This document shows, in pieces, positions 1 to 12,145 of a DNA stretch of 64,000 nucleotides. The stretch's first letter is position 1. The number at the start of each line of letters is the position of its first letter. This DNA is from Chaetorhynchus papuensis (Eukaryota > Chordata > Aves > Passeriformes > Rhipiduridae). The position numbers and the translations under genes are program-made. The stretch lies in the NCBI GenBank assembly GCA_013396525.1, contig VWYX01000684.1, positions 392,251-456,250 of the forward strand. Reading direction: 5' to 3'. The notes beneath the pieces were generated by a model, which was not told the DNA's origin, did no database searches, and was given only the letters and a program-made list of their open reading frames with translations.

Positions 1-1990
1 TGGAGAGTGGGGAACAGACCAATCTCAGACTCTAGAGAGTGGCCCATGTGCCTGCCACCCAAACAAATAATTACAGAGCTGTAAATGAGGTGCAGGCAGC
101 TGCTTCATCCCTGGGCTCCTGCCACAGCTCCAGGCTGCCAGGGGGGTGGTTGAGCAGGAAGGGGCCAAGGGAAACAAAAGGAACAATATCCATGCTAGCA
201 TGAGGAACCCTCCTCTCTCCTCCTGGGCTCCAGCTGGGGGGATGGAGGAGATGCTGCCCTGGGAGTCTGCTATGACCTCTCTGCTGGAAACTCCCCATGA
301 GGACCCAGCATGTCCCTGTGATACCTGGACAAATATAGGTCTGGATTTTTATATTCTGTTACCAAAATACATTTTTATTTTCCTTTTCCAGGCACATCAA
401 TAACTGTCCCGTCTGACCCAGGCATCAAAGGCAATATTCAAACTGAATCTGCTGCTGGAAGGACTCCTGCATCTCCTGCTCTCCTCATGCTGCTGCTGAG
501 GTCTGGACTGTACCTGCAGGTCATGGACCTCCTCAGCACCTCTGAGGGATGCTGGTGAAGCACACAGGAAGGCACTACCCTGCAGAACTGGTGGAAATCC
601 TCACACAGTGTCGCTCCCACACTCCAAAGCTCTGTGTGGCTGCAGATGAGATGAGTGCAGTCACACTCCGAAGGCTTCCCCTCCATCCCACAGGTGGATG
701 TTCTTGGGGCCATTGCCCTCAGCCCAGCTCTCGTGGGGATCTCCTGTCTGGCTGGCAATAATTGTCTTTTAAAAAAGGCTGAAGTTTAGCCAAGGGGCAC
801 TTGAATGCCCAGAGGTGTGTTCCTCCGTGCCTGCTGATCCCAAGAGTTGGTCTGTTATCCACCACAGCTGAGGCAGGTACAACAATCACAGTTAATGAAC
901 ATGACTTCTTAATTACTGAGGAAAGGAGACAGAACAGGAATGGTAAACAGTGGCTGTATTAGCTCTGCTAGGAGCTGATAATTGAGATGTGTGAGACAAG
1001 AGCATGTGTGCCTGGAGGGTCGCTGTCCTCTGCCAGCCAGGGACAAAGCACATCCTTTCCTGAGTTGTTGGTGAGCTCCCCCTCACACACTTAAGACAAC
1101 TGAAGGAGCTTAGAGATAGGCACAATAGCCAAATTCAAAGGCTGGAGAATCCTCTTTATATATCTCGCATAATCTAAATAGTATCTGCATATGTAAAGCT
1201 GATTAATCTCAGTTAAATCCCATGCAACCAAAGAAAGCATTTAAATCAGTTATTTAAAGGAAGTCACTCAAAGGAGTAGTATTGAAACCCACCAAATGTC
1301 TGGATACAGAGAGTCCTAAACCTGAATTAAATCCCACTATTTCTCTGTGTTTACCAAGATTAGCTCATGTCTTTTCTCAAGGAACACATGGTCTAAGCAA
1401 GTTGGTATTTAACAGGAGAAGATGTTAATACCTTCAATTACAACAGCATTTCATTATCCCATTAAATTCATTATGAGAATACATTAACTCTGACTCCTTG
1501 CCAGAATGCTGACAGCCACCTATTGCTCTCAGTGCTGAGGAAATAGTGTGGTGTGTGGCATTAAAACCCGGTGGTGTCATGACTCCTCTCTGTTCACCGC
1601 TCCCTGCTTTAGCTGTCTGGCCACTGCTTAACCAAAAAAATTTAACTATGTGAGCTCAGAGGAAACTGTGATTTCTGTCATCCTTTAGCTGGCTGGATGC
1701 TTTGACCTGCTCATGGCTACAGAGCACCTTTGTGTGTGTGCAACATCACCCCAATGGCTTCTGCTGCTGTTGTGGAAGTGTCCCAGAGCATCTGCAATGT
1801 TCATCTCTGCTTTGGTCCACTCTCTCAAATGTCCCTTGAGATCATCAGGAATTTACAGTTGATACTTTGCTTTACCCATGGACAAATCTCTGTTCTATGA
1901 CTTTTCAGCATAACTACTGTTTTTGAGAAACTGAAATTTTAGAGAGGGTTTTGAAACAGAACGATCATCACTCATTTCAGACATCATTTG
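1..1990. other. Single-copy non-coding DNA
   Basis: No exon, RNA gene or repeat family is recognised. Open frames are short and overlap on both strands. An AT-rich island lies at about 1140-1480, with several TTAAAT and GATTAATC-like motifs, and may be a non-coding regulatory element. Confidence 0.55.
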
Positions 1991-2184
1991 GGCATTAGGA
2001 AGAAGTTCTTCACACAGAGGCTGGGCGGGCATTGGAAGGGGCTGCTCAGGGAGGTGGTGGAGTCACTGTCCCTCCAGGTGTTTGAGGAAGGACTGGATGT
2101 GGCACTCAGTGCCATGGTCTGGTTGACACAGGTTGGACTCCATGATCTCAATGGTCTTTGCCAGTCCAGTTGATTCTGTGATTG
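1991..2184 (+). mobile_element. CR1 LINE, 3' end fragment
   Basis: This is the last part of a CR1 retrotransposon. The plus strand reads IRKKFFTQRLGGHWKGLLRE and continues to DVALSAMVW. The same end of CR1 ORF2 is seen in the minus-strand copy at 60674-61300 (IRKKFF then DVALGAMV). It ends with the usual CR1 tail, GATTCTGTGATTG, at 2172-2184. The 5' side is truncated, as is normal for CR1. It is decayed and cannot encode a working protein. Confidence 0.9.
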
Positions 2185-4084
2185 TCTTTTTAATGTAATT
2201 CTTTGGGAGTGAGCCCTGTCCTGCTACGTTTGTACTGGGCAGCATCACTGTCCCCCTTGAGAGCACCTGTGACCAGCAGGGGAAGGTCACAGCTGGCTGA
2301 GGGGCTTTTGCCACCCAAAGGAGGCAGCCCAGGTACCACAGGTCTGTGTGCCAGGTGAGACATCCGCAGCTCTGCTTAGATCAGGGCTGGGCCCGCTTCT
2401 GCTCCATTCTGTACTCAGACAGTGCCCGCTTTGAGATCCAATTATGACATCAAATGGCCTTGCTACACTTGTACACCTCCATCTCCCACACTCAGAACAA
2501 AAGCAACAGGAGTTATTATATTAGGCTTACATGTGGAAGCAGATCATTTGTAAATAAACACCTCTGAAGGAGCTTATCAAGGAAAAAACACCCAGAAAAG
2601 CTTTGACCTTTATGCAGAAACATGAATTTAGATGTAAGGAAGGTGTTCAGAGATACATTCTCCAGTTCTAAATGTTCTACTTAACATTTGAGGAATAAAG
2701 ATGTTAGCATGCTTATGAAATTGATTCATTTTAATAAGAGTCATTTTTAAGATGCACAGAATATTCTTGAAAGGAAGGCTTTTTCTTTTTTTTTTTTTTT
2801 GGTGAGCCTGGGTAAAAGTTATTTCACTTTTATGATATAGTTTACAGCTTCTGGTAAGGATCCCTGGGGTCATCCTTTTTGATCCGAAATAAAGCGCTTC
2901 TCTCTTCCTAAAGATGGGCTCTTCTACACCTGAATGACTGGGAAAGTTTTTTCTCTTGCTATAGTGCTACTTCCGTGTTTGAAAGGCATGTTGCTTTTAA
3001 GAGGCCAGTCATGCAATTGTTTCTTTCTGACCCAAAATTTCTTGTGGTGTGATTTGTTCTGTGTGTACTTTCACAATGTGCAATTAAAGACCCGGGTAAC
3101 AAATTCTGCAGAAGGCACAACTCCAAGTGACAATGCTCCATGGTCTGCTTTCAGACTATGGCACAAAGGCAGCAGGATGTAGAGCTTCAGCCAGGAGGAG
3201 GGACAGGAGCAGAGCTGAGCCCTGGGTGGGTACAGGGGAGCACAGAGAGCCGTAGAGCCCAAAGGTGAGCTAGGTGTACTGGGGCAGGTCTGCAGCTGCA
3301 CCCCTTGAAGAGCCTTGTCCCTGCCCTAGCCATGGCAGAGTTTCACTGTGTGACAGAGCCGAGCCCACATTTCCCTCCAGATGTTTCCAGTAAGGTTTAT
3401 TTTTATCCTAACCCCCCAGGGTTCAGGCAGGCAGCAGGTGCAGCCTGTCTGAGCCCTCATCAGCTCTGTCCTGCCCACAGTCACTGATGCCCCACGGGGT
3501 CACAGCCAGTGGCTGTCACCTTCTCTGACTGTGGCTCTGACTCCCAGTGCTCTCCTGGGGCTGAAGGGTCATTCAGCCTGCCAGGAGCTGCTGCATCACC
3601 CCCCTCCTGCCAAGGGAGGAACAAAGGAGTGCTGGACCCTTAGCACTGTCTCCAAACTCTGCCAGGCTTGAAGTCTGGACCAAGGATGGCCATGCAGGGC
3701 CAGGGGCACAAGGAACATTCCACATGCTGGCATTGGTGGATGGGGAGCACCCCACTCCTGCTGCCAGGGCCCCCAAAAACTGTGCTTTCCTATGTCCTCA
3801 CCTGTCACCCCAGTCCCCTCCAGCACCACCCCTTCCCTTCGAGTGCAGCTGCACAGGGTGTGCTGCTCACCACCAAAGGTCCCAGCATCCACAGGTGCAT
3901 TTTAGGCTCTCAGCCCATTTCTGCACAGCCTGAGGAACCCCATTCTCCTTCCCACCACTCCTGGCAGACTGTTCCTGCTGCCAGCAGGTAACAACACCTG
4001 CAGATGTCACTTGTAGCAAAGTGAAGCCAACAGCTGAGTTGAGGCTAGCTGTGGGACCTCTTGGCTTTGCAGCCTTGGACATCC
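2185..4084. other. Single-copy non-coding DNA
   Basis: A poly-T tract sits at 2780-2800 (one interrupting C). No gene, repeat family or RNA is recognised. Confidence 0.5.
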
Positions 4085-4365
4085 TTGACAGGCCAAGGGG
4101 GAATGGCTTCCCACTGCCAGAGGGTAGGTATGGATGGGATGTTGGGAAGGAATTGTTCCCTGGGAGGGTGGGGAGGCCCTGGCACAGGGTGCCCAGAGCA
4201 GCTGTGGTTACCCCTGGATCCCTGACAGAGTCCAAGGCCAGGCTGGACGGGGCTTGGAGCAGCCTGGGACAGTGGAAGTTGTCCCTGCCCATGGCAAGGG
4301 TGGGACTAGATGAACTTTAAGGTCCCTTCCAACCCAAACCATTCTGGGATTCCACAATTCTATGG
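4085..4365 (+). mobile_element. CR1 LINE, 3' end fragment
   Basis: A 5'-truncated CR1 copy. It contains the family landmarks GGAAGGAATTGTTCCCTGGG, CCAAGGCCAGGCTGGACGGG and CCCTGCCCATGGCA. It ends in the CR1 tail (AAGGTCCCTTCCAACCCAAA followed by a short ATTCTATGG end). It belongs to the same subfamily as the copies at 40313, 51499, 59849 and 62923. Confidence 0.93.
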
Positions 4366-7300
4366 TCCGTGAGCTCTGTCCTGCCCTGGTTGGTTATCCC
4401 CTCCCCGGTTTAATTACCTGCAGTTCATCCCTTTCCCTGTGCACCCCAGCTCTCTTCTGCCTGGGCCTCCAGGTGTTCGTGAGCGTGGGCCTGGCACAAA
4501 GCGTGTGCTGCCAGCAGAGATGTGCTGCTCCTGAGGGCCCTGCCTTGGCTTCCCATGGCATCAGCAGTGGCCAACAATAATGAGCCCAGTAGCATGAAAG
4601 ATTCCGGAGACAAGGGCAGGTTTCCCTGTTCATCTGGGACTTCCCTGCGGTGTTCTCACCTTATAGTTGTTTGTTGGAGGGTGCTGTGGGGTATTTGTCA
4701 TAACTTCACAGCTCATTGCTGCTCTGCCTGCCAAGGTAATTGCTCCTTCGAGGTATGACAACACTTCCATCTATTTCTCCTTGAAGGTCTCAGTTCCCTG
4801 CGTGGTGCCACTGCTGGGTGGCCACCTGCCTTTCTGGGAGGATCTGGGCTGGCTGCTTGGGGGCTGGGCTGCAGAAGGTGGGTGACTGCACTGACCCAAA
4901 AGCTGCGTTCAGTGAGCAGCCTGTGCAGAGACAGAGCTTCCCTCAGCTCTTGGGATAAGTGAGCAGGTGAATGGAAGGTGTATTTCCTCTTCTACCAAAA
5001 CCCTCAAGTGTAACAGATGTGCCAGGCCTGCTTGCCTGGCAGTGAGGGCTGTACGCCTTTGCTGTGGTGGGTTAGTTGTGCTTGGTCAGCAGAGAGCCTG
5101 GGGTGTCCTAAACCCCTCAGCTGTCCAGGGAAAGCCTCATTGCATCCCCTGCCAGCACTGAGGGGCTCAGGTAGGACTGGATCCTTCTTCCTGGATCTCC
5201 ACTTGCCACACAGGCCCTCAGACAAGTCCTAGAGGGCATTGCAGCAGCTGGGAGCAGGGTGAGGGCTATCCCTGATGCCGTTGCTGGTATCTAAGGTGAG
5301 GTGCACCTGGGGAGCAGAGCAACCATGGCTCTCTGCTGGTGGGACTGTGGGGCCTGATGAGCTGGAGTGACCAAGGGTTGGGGGACACACACCCGGAATG
5401 GGGCTGAGGGGACTGACTGTGGATCAGGATGTGGAATGGCTGGTGAAGGGTTTATATGACAGGACCAGCAGGATGGGCTGGGCTGTAGAATGGTGAGGTA
5501 GGAGGGAGTCGAGTACTTGGAGCAGAGGCTGGGGGGCTGGGAAATAGGATGGAGGGGGCAGTAGGGCTGTGCAGGAGGGACCTGAGGCGAGAGGGCAAGT
5601 GTGGCCCTGACTAATCCTGTGGGTACTGCTCTCCACAGACCCTGTCCCCTCTGCCCATCCATCCTCTGGGCCATCTCTGCCCAGTAAAACTCCCACCCTG
5701 GGTCTGCAGGCACACCCAGACCCTCTGCACGTCCCAAAGAAAGGTCCTTCCCAGGTTCTGCCAAGGCTGTTGTCCCTACAGCCCCTCCAGGCACTGAGAT
5801 TTTTCACACCTGGTGCCACAGAGGCACTGGTTGTGCTGAGCCCAAAGCACCTGCACCCTGAGGCTTTTGAGTGGGACCAGGAGGTGACAACACCTATGTC
5901 CTGCTGTGTGCCAAGTGTCTGGAAGGAGACAAAAGGTGGGATTTATGCTGCACAATCAGTAGAGTAAATAAAAACCTCTGACATTTTCTAATTGGGGTGC
6001 TGTGAACATCTCAGCAGCTCTAAGATGGTTCTGCAGTTTTGTGTAAATGCCTCATCAAAGTGGTAGTGTATTCTAATTATTAGCAGAGCCCTGGCTGCCT
6101 CATGAACCTGAAATATTTTGTGGCATGTGACATTACAATGAAAATGTATGAATAACAATTTTTCATTTAAATTACCAGCTGTATGATCAAGTTTTTTGTA
6201 GTGTTATGAGGTTTGGGGTAAATACGCCATAAATATGTAAATAACTTGTGATGTTGTTGCGTTAGGTAATTGCAGGAGGACACGGCTTGTGGTGCAGATG
6301 AACCAAGAGTGGAGCACTGTGAGGTTCTGTTTCTTTTGGGCACGTGGCTGGAGCTCCCTGATTCTTGCATTTGCTCCCTAGGGTCTGGGCTCCTACCCTT
6401 GGAGGACACCTGAAACACCTTCTCAGCTGCTGCACCCTTTGCAGCCACTTTTCCTACCCTGCTGGGCGTCTCTCTGTGCCACCTGGATGGCAGAGCTGTG
6501 CTGCCTGGTATGGGAATCTTCCTGGGGATTCATCACGGAGTGGGGGACACTGGGTTAATCCCTGCTGTTTTTGTGGGATGAAATCTTCTGAAGAAACTCT
6601 TCTTGCTCCTTCCCCAGTCATCCTGGCCCGAGGGCTGACTGCCCTCACCCAGAGGACACCCACTGAGCCTAAAGGAAAGCTGTGAGCACAAATCCAAATA
6701 TTTTTTTTCACATCAGCTAAAAATCAAGGTATTTGTCCTGGGAAAAAGGAAAAGATTTGTTTGGTTAAGCTTTTCCTTTATTTGTTTTCTTAAATAGCTT
6801 TCTAACCTTTATGCAGTTCAGAATCAGGCAGAACTGGTGAATGAGGGAGCAGGTGTCCAGTTTCAAAAGCTCCTATTTCCACCGTTTTTCCCATCTGGGT
6901 TTGACCCTGAAAGCCTCCCTGTCCATGCTGTGCCAGGGCCACTCTGGCCCTTCAAGCACGTGTGGTCACAGGCAGGAATGCAGGTGCTGGGCCAGCGAGC
7001 CTGGATAACATCCATGTTTTCTGTGGCTCCGGCTGGTACTTCCATGGGGATAATGCAGCACTTGGAGCTGCTGAAGTGCAGGGGGGAGCTGCAGACACAG
7101 GACTGGACATGCTGACCCCCAATGGGTCCCTTCTGCCATCACCTGAGTGAGGATCCTCTGCTCTTCACGTCTTCGCATGGCCCCTGAGCCATCTGTCATT
7201 TCTGTGGCCCATCCCTTGATCTCCCTGGTTGGAGCAGTTGGTGTCTGGACACACGTGCAGGGTGCCCTGGGGCAGGATGCTCCAGTCATGTCTTCTCCTT

Positions 7301-10300
7301 GCCTGGGGAACAGGAGCAATGCTCCAGGTCTGCTGGAGCATGGGAAGCCTGGCCAGTGGTTCATGGGATGTCCTTCTCCACCGCCTGGAGAGGGAAACTG
7401 CACTTGTGTGGACCTGTGGGAGGAGGTGAAATGTGCTGTTCTAAGTCAATTTTTACAGTGGAAGTACTGGAGAGGAACTTGAGAATTGCAACATAAAAGA
7501 GAACAAAGTGCGTCTGCACCGGGGAGAGGTGAAAACAGTAGCACTTTTATTATGAAAATGGTATTTCTGGAAGAAAACCAGCAGGAGTGCGATCTTCTGG
7601 AGCATTTGGGGTCAGCATGAGAGTGCCGAGAGAAGATTTCCCAGAGTAGTGATGGGCCAGAGGGGGAAAGGAGGGATTAAGAGACCCCCAGCAGCAACAG
7701 CCTGCCCATCATCACCAGCATCATGCTTCGTGCACTGCCCAGCCTCCAGGTCTGGGCCGGGCCTGGTGCTAGCTCTGCCACTGCTGGGTGAGAGCATCTC
7801 CCTGGGGCAGGAGCTGCACAGGAGGTGCACCCAGAACCCACGCTGGGACTCGACAGCTGCCAGAGTAGGGGTCAGGGAGCTCCTGCACTCCTGAGCAGAG
7901 CCAGTGGCTCACAGGGTGGTACCTGTGTGTGCACACATGTCCCGGGCAGCTGGAGGACACTGCAGCATGGCCTGCGCTGCTGCAAGTCCAGCAGATGCTG
8001 TTCAGGTCACCTCATGCCCTTGCTGCTGTGGCCTCTGCTGCCTGCAGGACCTGGGGGTGCCCTGGGGCTGCTTCCCCACTCTGAACAAGGATGCTGGGAT
8101 GTTCCCTGGTCCCCTGGCACCTCCCTGTGCCCGGGGCATGACACCTCCCCGCTCTTGTGCTGAATCCCCTCTGTTAGGTCGCTTTGGGACAGACACTCTC
8201 CCCTCTCATCCCCAGGCCCAAGGCACACTGGCCAGGGGGATGAGCTCCCGGCCCCGCAGAGGGCAACGGGCTTCAGGAGCAGAACGGTCCTGTGCCCACG
8301 TGTGTCCGGCAGGCTGGCTGTCTTCAGGCTCTCCTTGGGGGATGGGTAACAATAGGGACAGTGGCATGAGCTGTGCCGGGGAATTGCAATGCCCTCAGGG
8401 TCTGTGGCTGCCTGCAGAGGCTGAGGGGACAGCAGGATGGCTCCTCTCTGAGCTGACCAGCAGGTCATTGTCACCTACCATACGAGCAGACGTCACTGTG
8501 CTGGAGCAGAGTTGCTGACCAGGTGTAGCGTGGGGGGTCCTGGGGGATGGTGGGGAAAGCTGGGGAGCCCTCACCTTTGCCAGCCCGTGCTCCCTGGGAT
8601 GAACCCACAATTGAGGCACACTGATCTCCTGGGGTCCTGGGACTAGCTGGGCCTGGGGGGCCCTGAGGGGACAGAGGAGACAGAGGGGACAGCGGCTGTG
8701 GCAGTGATGCTGTGCCTGTGTCAGGGCTGGTGGGGGCAGGTGTTGCACAGGGAGTACAACCAGCTCCCACCACTCCTGTCAAGTGAAGGGAGAAGGACTC
8801 AGCGCTGATTAATTATTTAGATTAGAGCAATCCAAAGGGGATAAAATATGCCTGGAAAATGGTGATTTGACAAGTGTGTCTTGGGGGGTGACAGTGCTGT
8901 CACCAACTGCCCTGTGTCTGGCTGGCCCATGGGGGAGCTTCCTTGGGGCTGGGGAGGCTGAGGGGGGCCACAGCTCCTTCTTCTCACTGGGAGCAGCAAA
9001 CAAAATAGGTTTTCCTTTTTCTCTTGCCTGAGCTCTGTAAGCAGCTCAGAGTGTGACTGGAAAAGCAATGAAGCTGGGAGAGGGAATCCCACCATCACAC
9101 AGCCTCAAGAGAGGGAATATTTGATGAAGCTGAGTCCTGTGAAGAGAAAGCAGAGGCTGTTACCATCACAGATACTTCAGCACAGATGTCACAGAAGAAA
9201 GAAGCCGGGCTTTGTAAAGAGCCTTTGTATTATTTCCTGCCTCTCCAGCTTCAGTGAAGTGAAAATGAGGCATTTCTTAAGAGCAAGGGAAAAAAAAAGA
9301 AAAGAAAGGCAGGAGAGCAACTTTTTCTCTCTGCTGAGAGCCTGATGCTGTGCTTTAACTCTTCCCTGAGCTTGTCTGCCAAAGACCAGCTCCTTGTGGG
9401 CTCTCCAGGCTTCAGTGCAGAATGGATTTTCTTCAGCAGACCCTGGTGAGCCACTTCTCTTAGCAGATGTATCTGCTGGGCTGGCAGAGGGGAGCTCTGC
9501 TCAGCCTGGCTGGAATCAGCACCAAGTGGCTGCAGATGAAAGACGCCAAATGCCATCGATCACACAGTCCCTGCAGGGCTAGGGAAGAGCAGCTGGCAGT
9601 TCTTCAGCCTGACCCATGTGCTACCAGGTGGCCCCTTCCTCCCCTTCATTTGATGCATTATTCTGACTCACTTTTTCCAGTTATGGCTGGGTCCAAAACC
9701 TCTGCCGTGCCAAGAGCTCAGCTCCTCTTGGCATTGAGAACTTTCTAAGTTTGAGCCAAGGCTTTTGTTCCCCTTGCAGCCATCACAGATGAATGAAGAG
9801 CTCCATTCTCTCCTTTGTTTTACTTCTTCCAGAGCAGGAGCAGTCTGGCTTTGTGCAGGGCAGGGAAGAGCAGGAGGAAGAGAGCAGCCCAGCTGTGTGA
9901 CACATCATGGAGAAGGGGATGTGCATCCACATTCCTGCCTCTGCTCCCAGGGAACCGCCTGAACAAAGGGCTCATGATCTGCCTTGATACCCCTGGATAA
10001 GCTGCACCTACACATTGACACCTGTGAAAAAAATGCCCAAAATATTGCTTCTTACCTGTGTTTTCTAGCAGGAACCATGGGAGGGACCAGATGCTCTTCC
10101 TTGATGTAGTGGGTGAGGAGGACCACTGAAATCCTGCTGGCACATCCTGGGTTGCTGGGGAAGCCTCCACGTTCTGGATCCAATCCGTTCTGGCCCGTCC
10201 CCTGTGTGTTTAGGTTGTGATGCTTCCCATGGCGGGAGATGGCACAATCTCCCTCCTCTTGCAGGCTTGCCTGACCAGGCTGGGATGAGAATTTTCTCCT

Positions 10301-10569
10301 TTACCTCTGATTGCTGGGACACAGCCACAGCTCTGGTATGATGAGCAGGTGATGCACAACTGCCTAAATGGTTCCTCTATGACCCACAAATAACACAGGA
10401 CACTCCAGGCCAGAACTGCTACAATTCATAGGGATTTAATCATGAGATTAAACTATGTTGAGAAGAAAACCCTGAAGTCCCATAAGCTTCATACATTTCT
10501 ATTTATTGTAGAATATTCATTCTACAGTTTCTACATACATATTTCTCCATAGCTGCTTACATATGGTAC
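4366..10569. other. Single-copy non-coding DNA, 6.2 kb
   Basis: No exon or repeat family is recognised. Two compositional features stand out. An AT-rich island lies at about 6000-6260, with CATAAATAT- and TAATTA-like motifs. A GC-rich stretch lies at about 7600-8800, with a canonical G-quadruplex motif at 8532-8565. Several open frames of up to 204 codons in the GC-rich part overlap on both strands and reflect stop-codon depletion, not a gene I can recognise. Confidence 0.5.
8532..8565 (+). other. G-quadruplex-forming motif
   Basis: Four G runs of 6, 5, 4 and 4 bases are separated by loops of 4, 5 and 6 bases. This fits the standard G3+ N1-7 pattern on the plus strand. Whether it folds in vivo is unknown. 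Confidence 0.75.
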
Positions 10570-10794
10570 AGGGGGGAATGGCTTCACACAGACAGAAAAG
10601 AGATTTACTTTTGATATTAGGAAGAAATTCTTCACTAGGAGAGTGGTTGAGCCCTGGCAGAGGTTGCCCTGAGAAGCCGTGGCCAAGTGGGATGGGGCTT
10701 GGAGCAGCCTGGTTTCTCCAAGGGCAGGTGTCCCTGCCTATGGCAGGGTGCTGGAAGGTCCCTTCCAAACCGAACCATTCTGTGATTCCATGAC
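10570..10794 (+). mobile_element. CR1 LINE, 3' end fragment
   Basis: Truncated CR1 copy with GGAAGAAATTCTTCACTAGG, GATGGGGCTTGGAGCAGCCT and the tail ATTCTGTGATTCCATGAC. It carries a deletion of the segment between the CCGTGG and the GGATGGGGCTTGG landmarks, compared with the copy at 40313. Confidence 0.9.
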
Positions 10795-11092
10795 ACCTAC
10801 ACATGTTCTACACTTCCTCCTGAGGTCAAGTTGGCACGTGGGAGGAGCAGAAATGTGTGGCTGGACTTGTCCTTCCCATGTCAGCATTCAGGGAACACTG
10901 AGAACAGTCTGCAGCAGACCATAGGGTGCAAATTGCTCATAAAAATCATATTTAAACTTTCCAGACAGGAATGCCCTGAAGGCAGGAGGGCCTGTGAACC
11001 TGCTGAGAAGGTTGTGCTAGATGAGTTGGCCGTACCCATTTTTCCCCCCTGGACTGTTACTTGCCATGTTTGTAGCTTTAAAGAGTTTCCCT

Positions 11093-11227
11093 GGAAACCT
11101 CCAAGGCCAGGTCATATGGGCTCTGAGTAACCTGGTCTAGCTGAAGATATCCCTGCTCATTTCAAAGGGGGATGGTACAAGTGGCCTTTAAAGGTCCCTT
11201 CCAACCCAAAGTATTTTATGATTTGAC
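11093..11227 (+). mobile_element. CR1 LINE, degraded 3' end
   Basis: A short, old CR1 piece. It keeps CTCCAAGGCCAGG, AACCTGGTCTAG and AAGGTCCCTTCCAACCCAAA before a decayed tail (TATTTTATGATTTG). More mismatches than in the neighbouring copies indicate an older insertion. Confidence 0.8.
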
Positions 11228-11676
11228 AAAGAGATTGTCAAATAAACCAGGGTGTGGAGCTCCCATTCCAGGCACATCTAAATCTTAGGCAGTTCCCCGT
11301 TAATCTTCTAAATCATAAAAATAATAAACATGTAAATTAAACTGTCCTGAAGGCATCTGACAGAATGCTAATGGGGGAACTGTCCTCCTTGCCAGCTTGT
11401 CAGTGACAGAGATGGACGAAAATTAACTGTTTTCAACCACCTTCCAGGCAGGGAGAGGGGACAAGGTCACTGGGACCTTTGGGAGCTCAGAGGGACGTGG
11501 TTCCTCCATTCCCTCAGTGCTTTTCTGCTCCTGCCGACCACTCAGACCAACACTCATCATGGAGGGATGGATGTAAGTGATGCTGCAGGAGTCATTCACT
11601 AGGGACCTCTGCTTCCAGTTTCTGCTCATCTCTCTCTGAATCTCTAACTGGCATGGAGCTGAAATTTGTTGAAAAC
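11228..11676. other. Non-coding DNA between CR1 and ERV
   Basis: Partly AT-rich (11280-11345). Nothing recognised. Confidence 0.5.
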
Positions 11677-12119
11677 TGTCCTGGTTTCAGCCAGGACCCT
11701 CCTGTTGTTCCATACCACCTCATGTCATTGCCAGGGGCAGAACAAAGGACTCTTTTGGGCTTCTGAGAAGAAGGAAGTGGTGTCCAGTCAAAAAAACATG
11801 GGGCAGGGGGAAGCCTTTGGCCCTTGTTCATTATCTCAGGGTCTGTGGTGAGCATTTTGGCCCGTGAATTACTCTCTCTTCTGTACACTTTTTTTTTTTA
11901 ATATTGTTGCTGTTACTGTTGCTTTTATCTCATTGCTGTTTCCAGTAAATTGTTATCTCAGCCTGTGATCTTTGCCTTTTGTGTCTCCAATTCTCACCTC
12001 CATTACCCTGCAGAGGGAAGAGGGAGGAAAAATGGGAGAGGGCAGTGAGTGAGCAGCACATAGTTTGGAGTGTTTCAGTGGGAACACTGCGTTGGAGAAT
12101 ACTAGTCCTAGCCAAAACA
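11677..12119 (+). mobile_element. ERV LTR (5' LTR of a decayed provirus)
   Basis: The segment starts TGTCCTGGTTTCAGCCAGGA and ends AGCCAAAACA, so it has the TG...CA ends of a retroviral LTR. A primer-binding-site-like sequence begins 8 bases after its end, which fixes it as the 5' LTR in plus orientation. It is shorter than the 589-bp LTR at 27225, whose start is similar. It contains a T run at 11889-11900. The ERV class (class III/ERVL-like or class II) is not settled from sequence alone. Confidence 0.75.
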
Positions 12120-12127
12120 GCCTTCTT

Positions 12128-12145
12128 TGGTGCCCAGTGTGGGAC
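12128..12145 (+). promoter_or_regulatory. Retroviral primer-binding-site-like sequence
   Basis: TGGTGCCCAGTGTGGGAC matches 14 of 18 bases of the lysine-tRNA (Lys1,2) complement used by many retroviruses. All four differences are transitions, as expected from decay. It lies directly downstream of the LTR, where a primer-binding site belongs. Confidence 0.6.

Noticed and set aside
2780..2800. Poly-T tract as the tail of a minus-strand processed pseudogene
   Set aside because: No AATAAA at the right distance, no target-site duplication and no recognisable transcript sequence next to it.
8150..8320. CpG island promoter
   Set aside because: CpG is only mildly raised over a short distance, with no core promoter motif or first exon.
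7904..8518. 204-codon open frame in GC-rich DNA, cysteine-rich at its start
   Set aside because: Overlapping open frames on the other strand (8007-8474 and others) and GC-driven stop depletion explain it. No homology is recognised.
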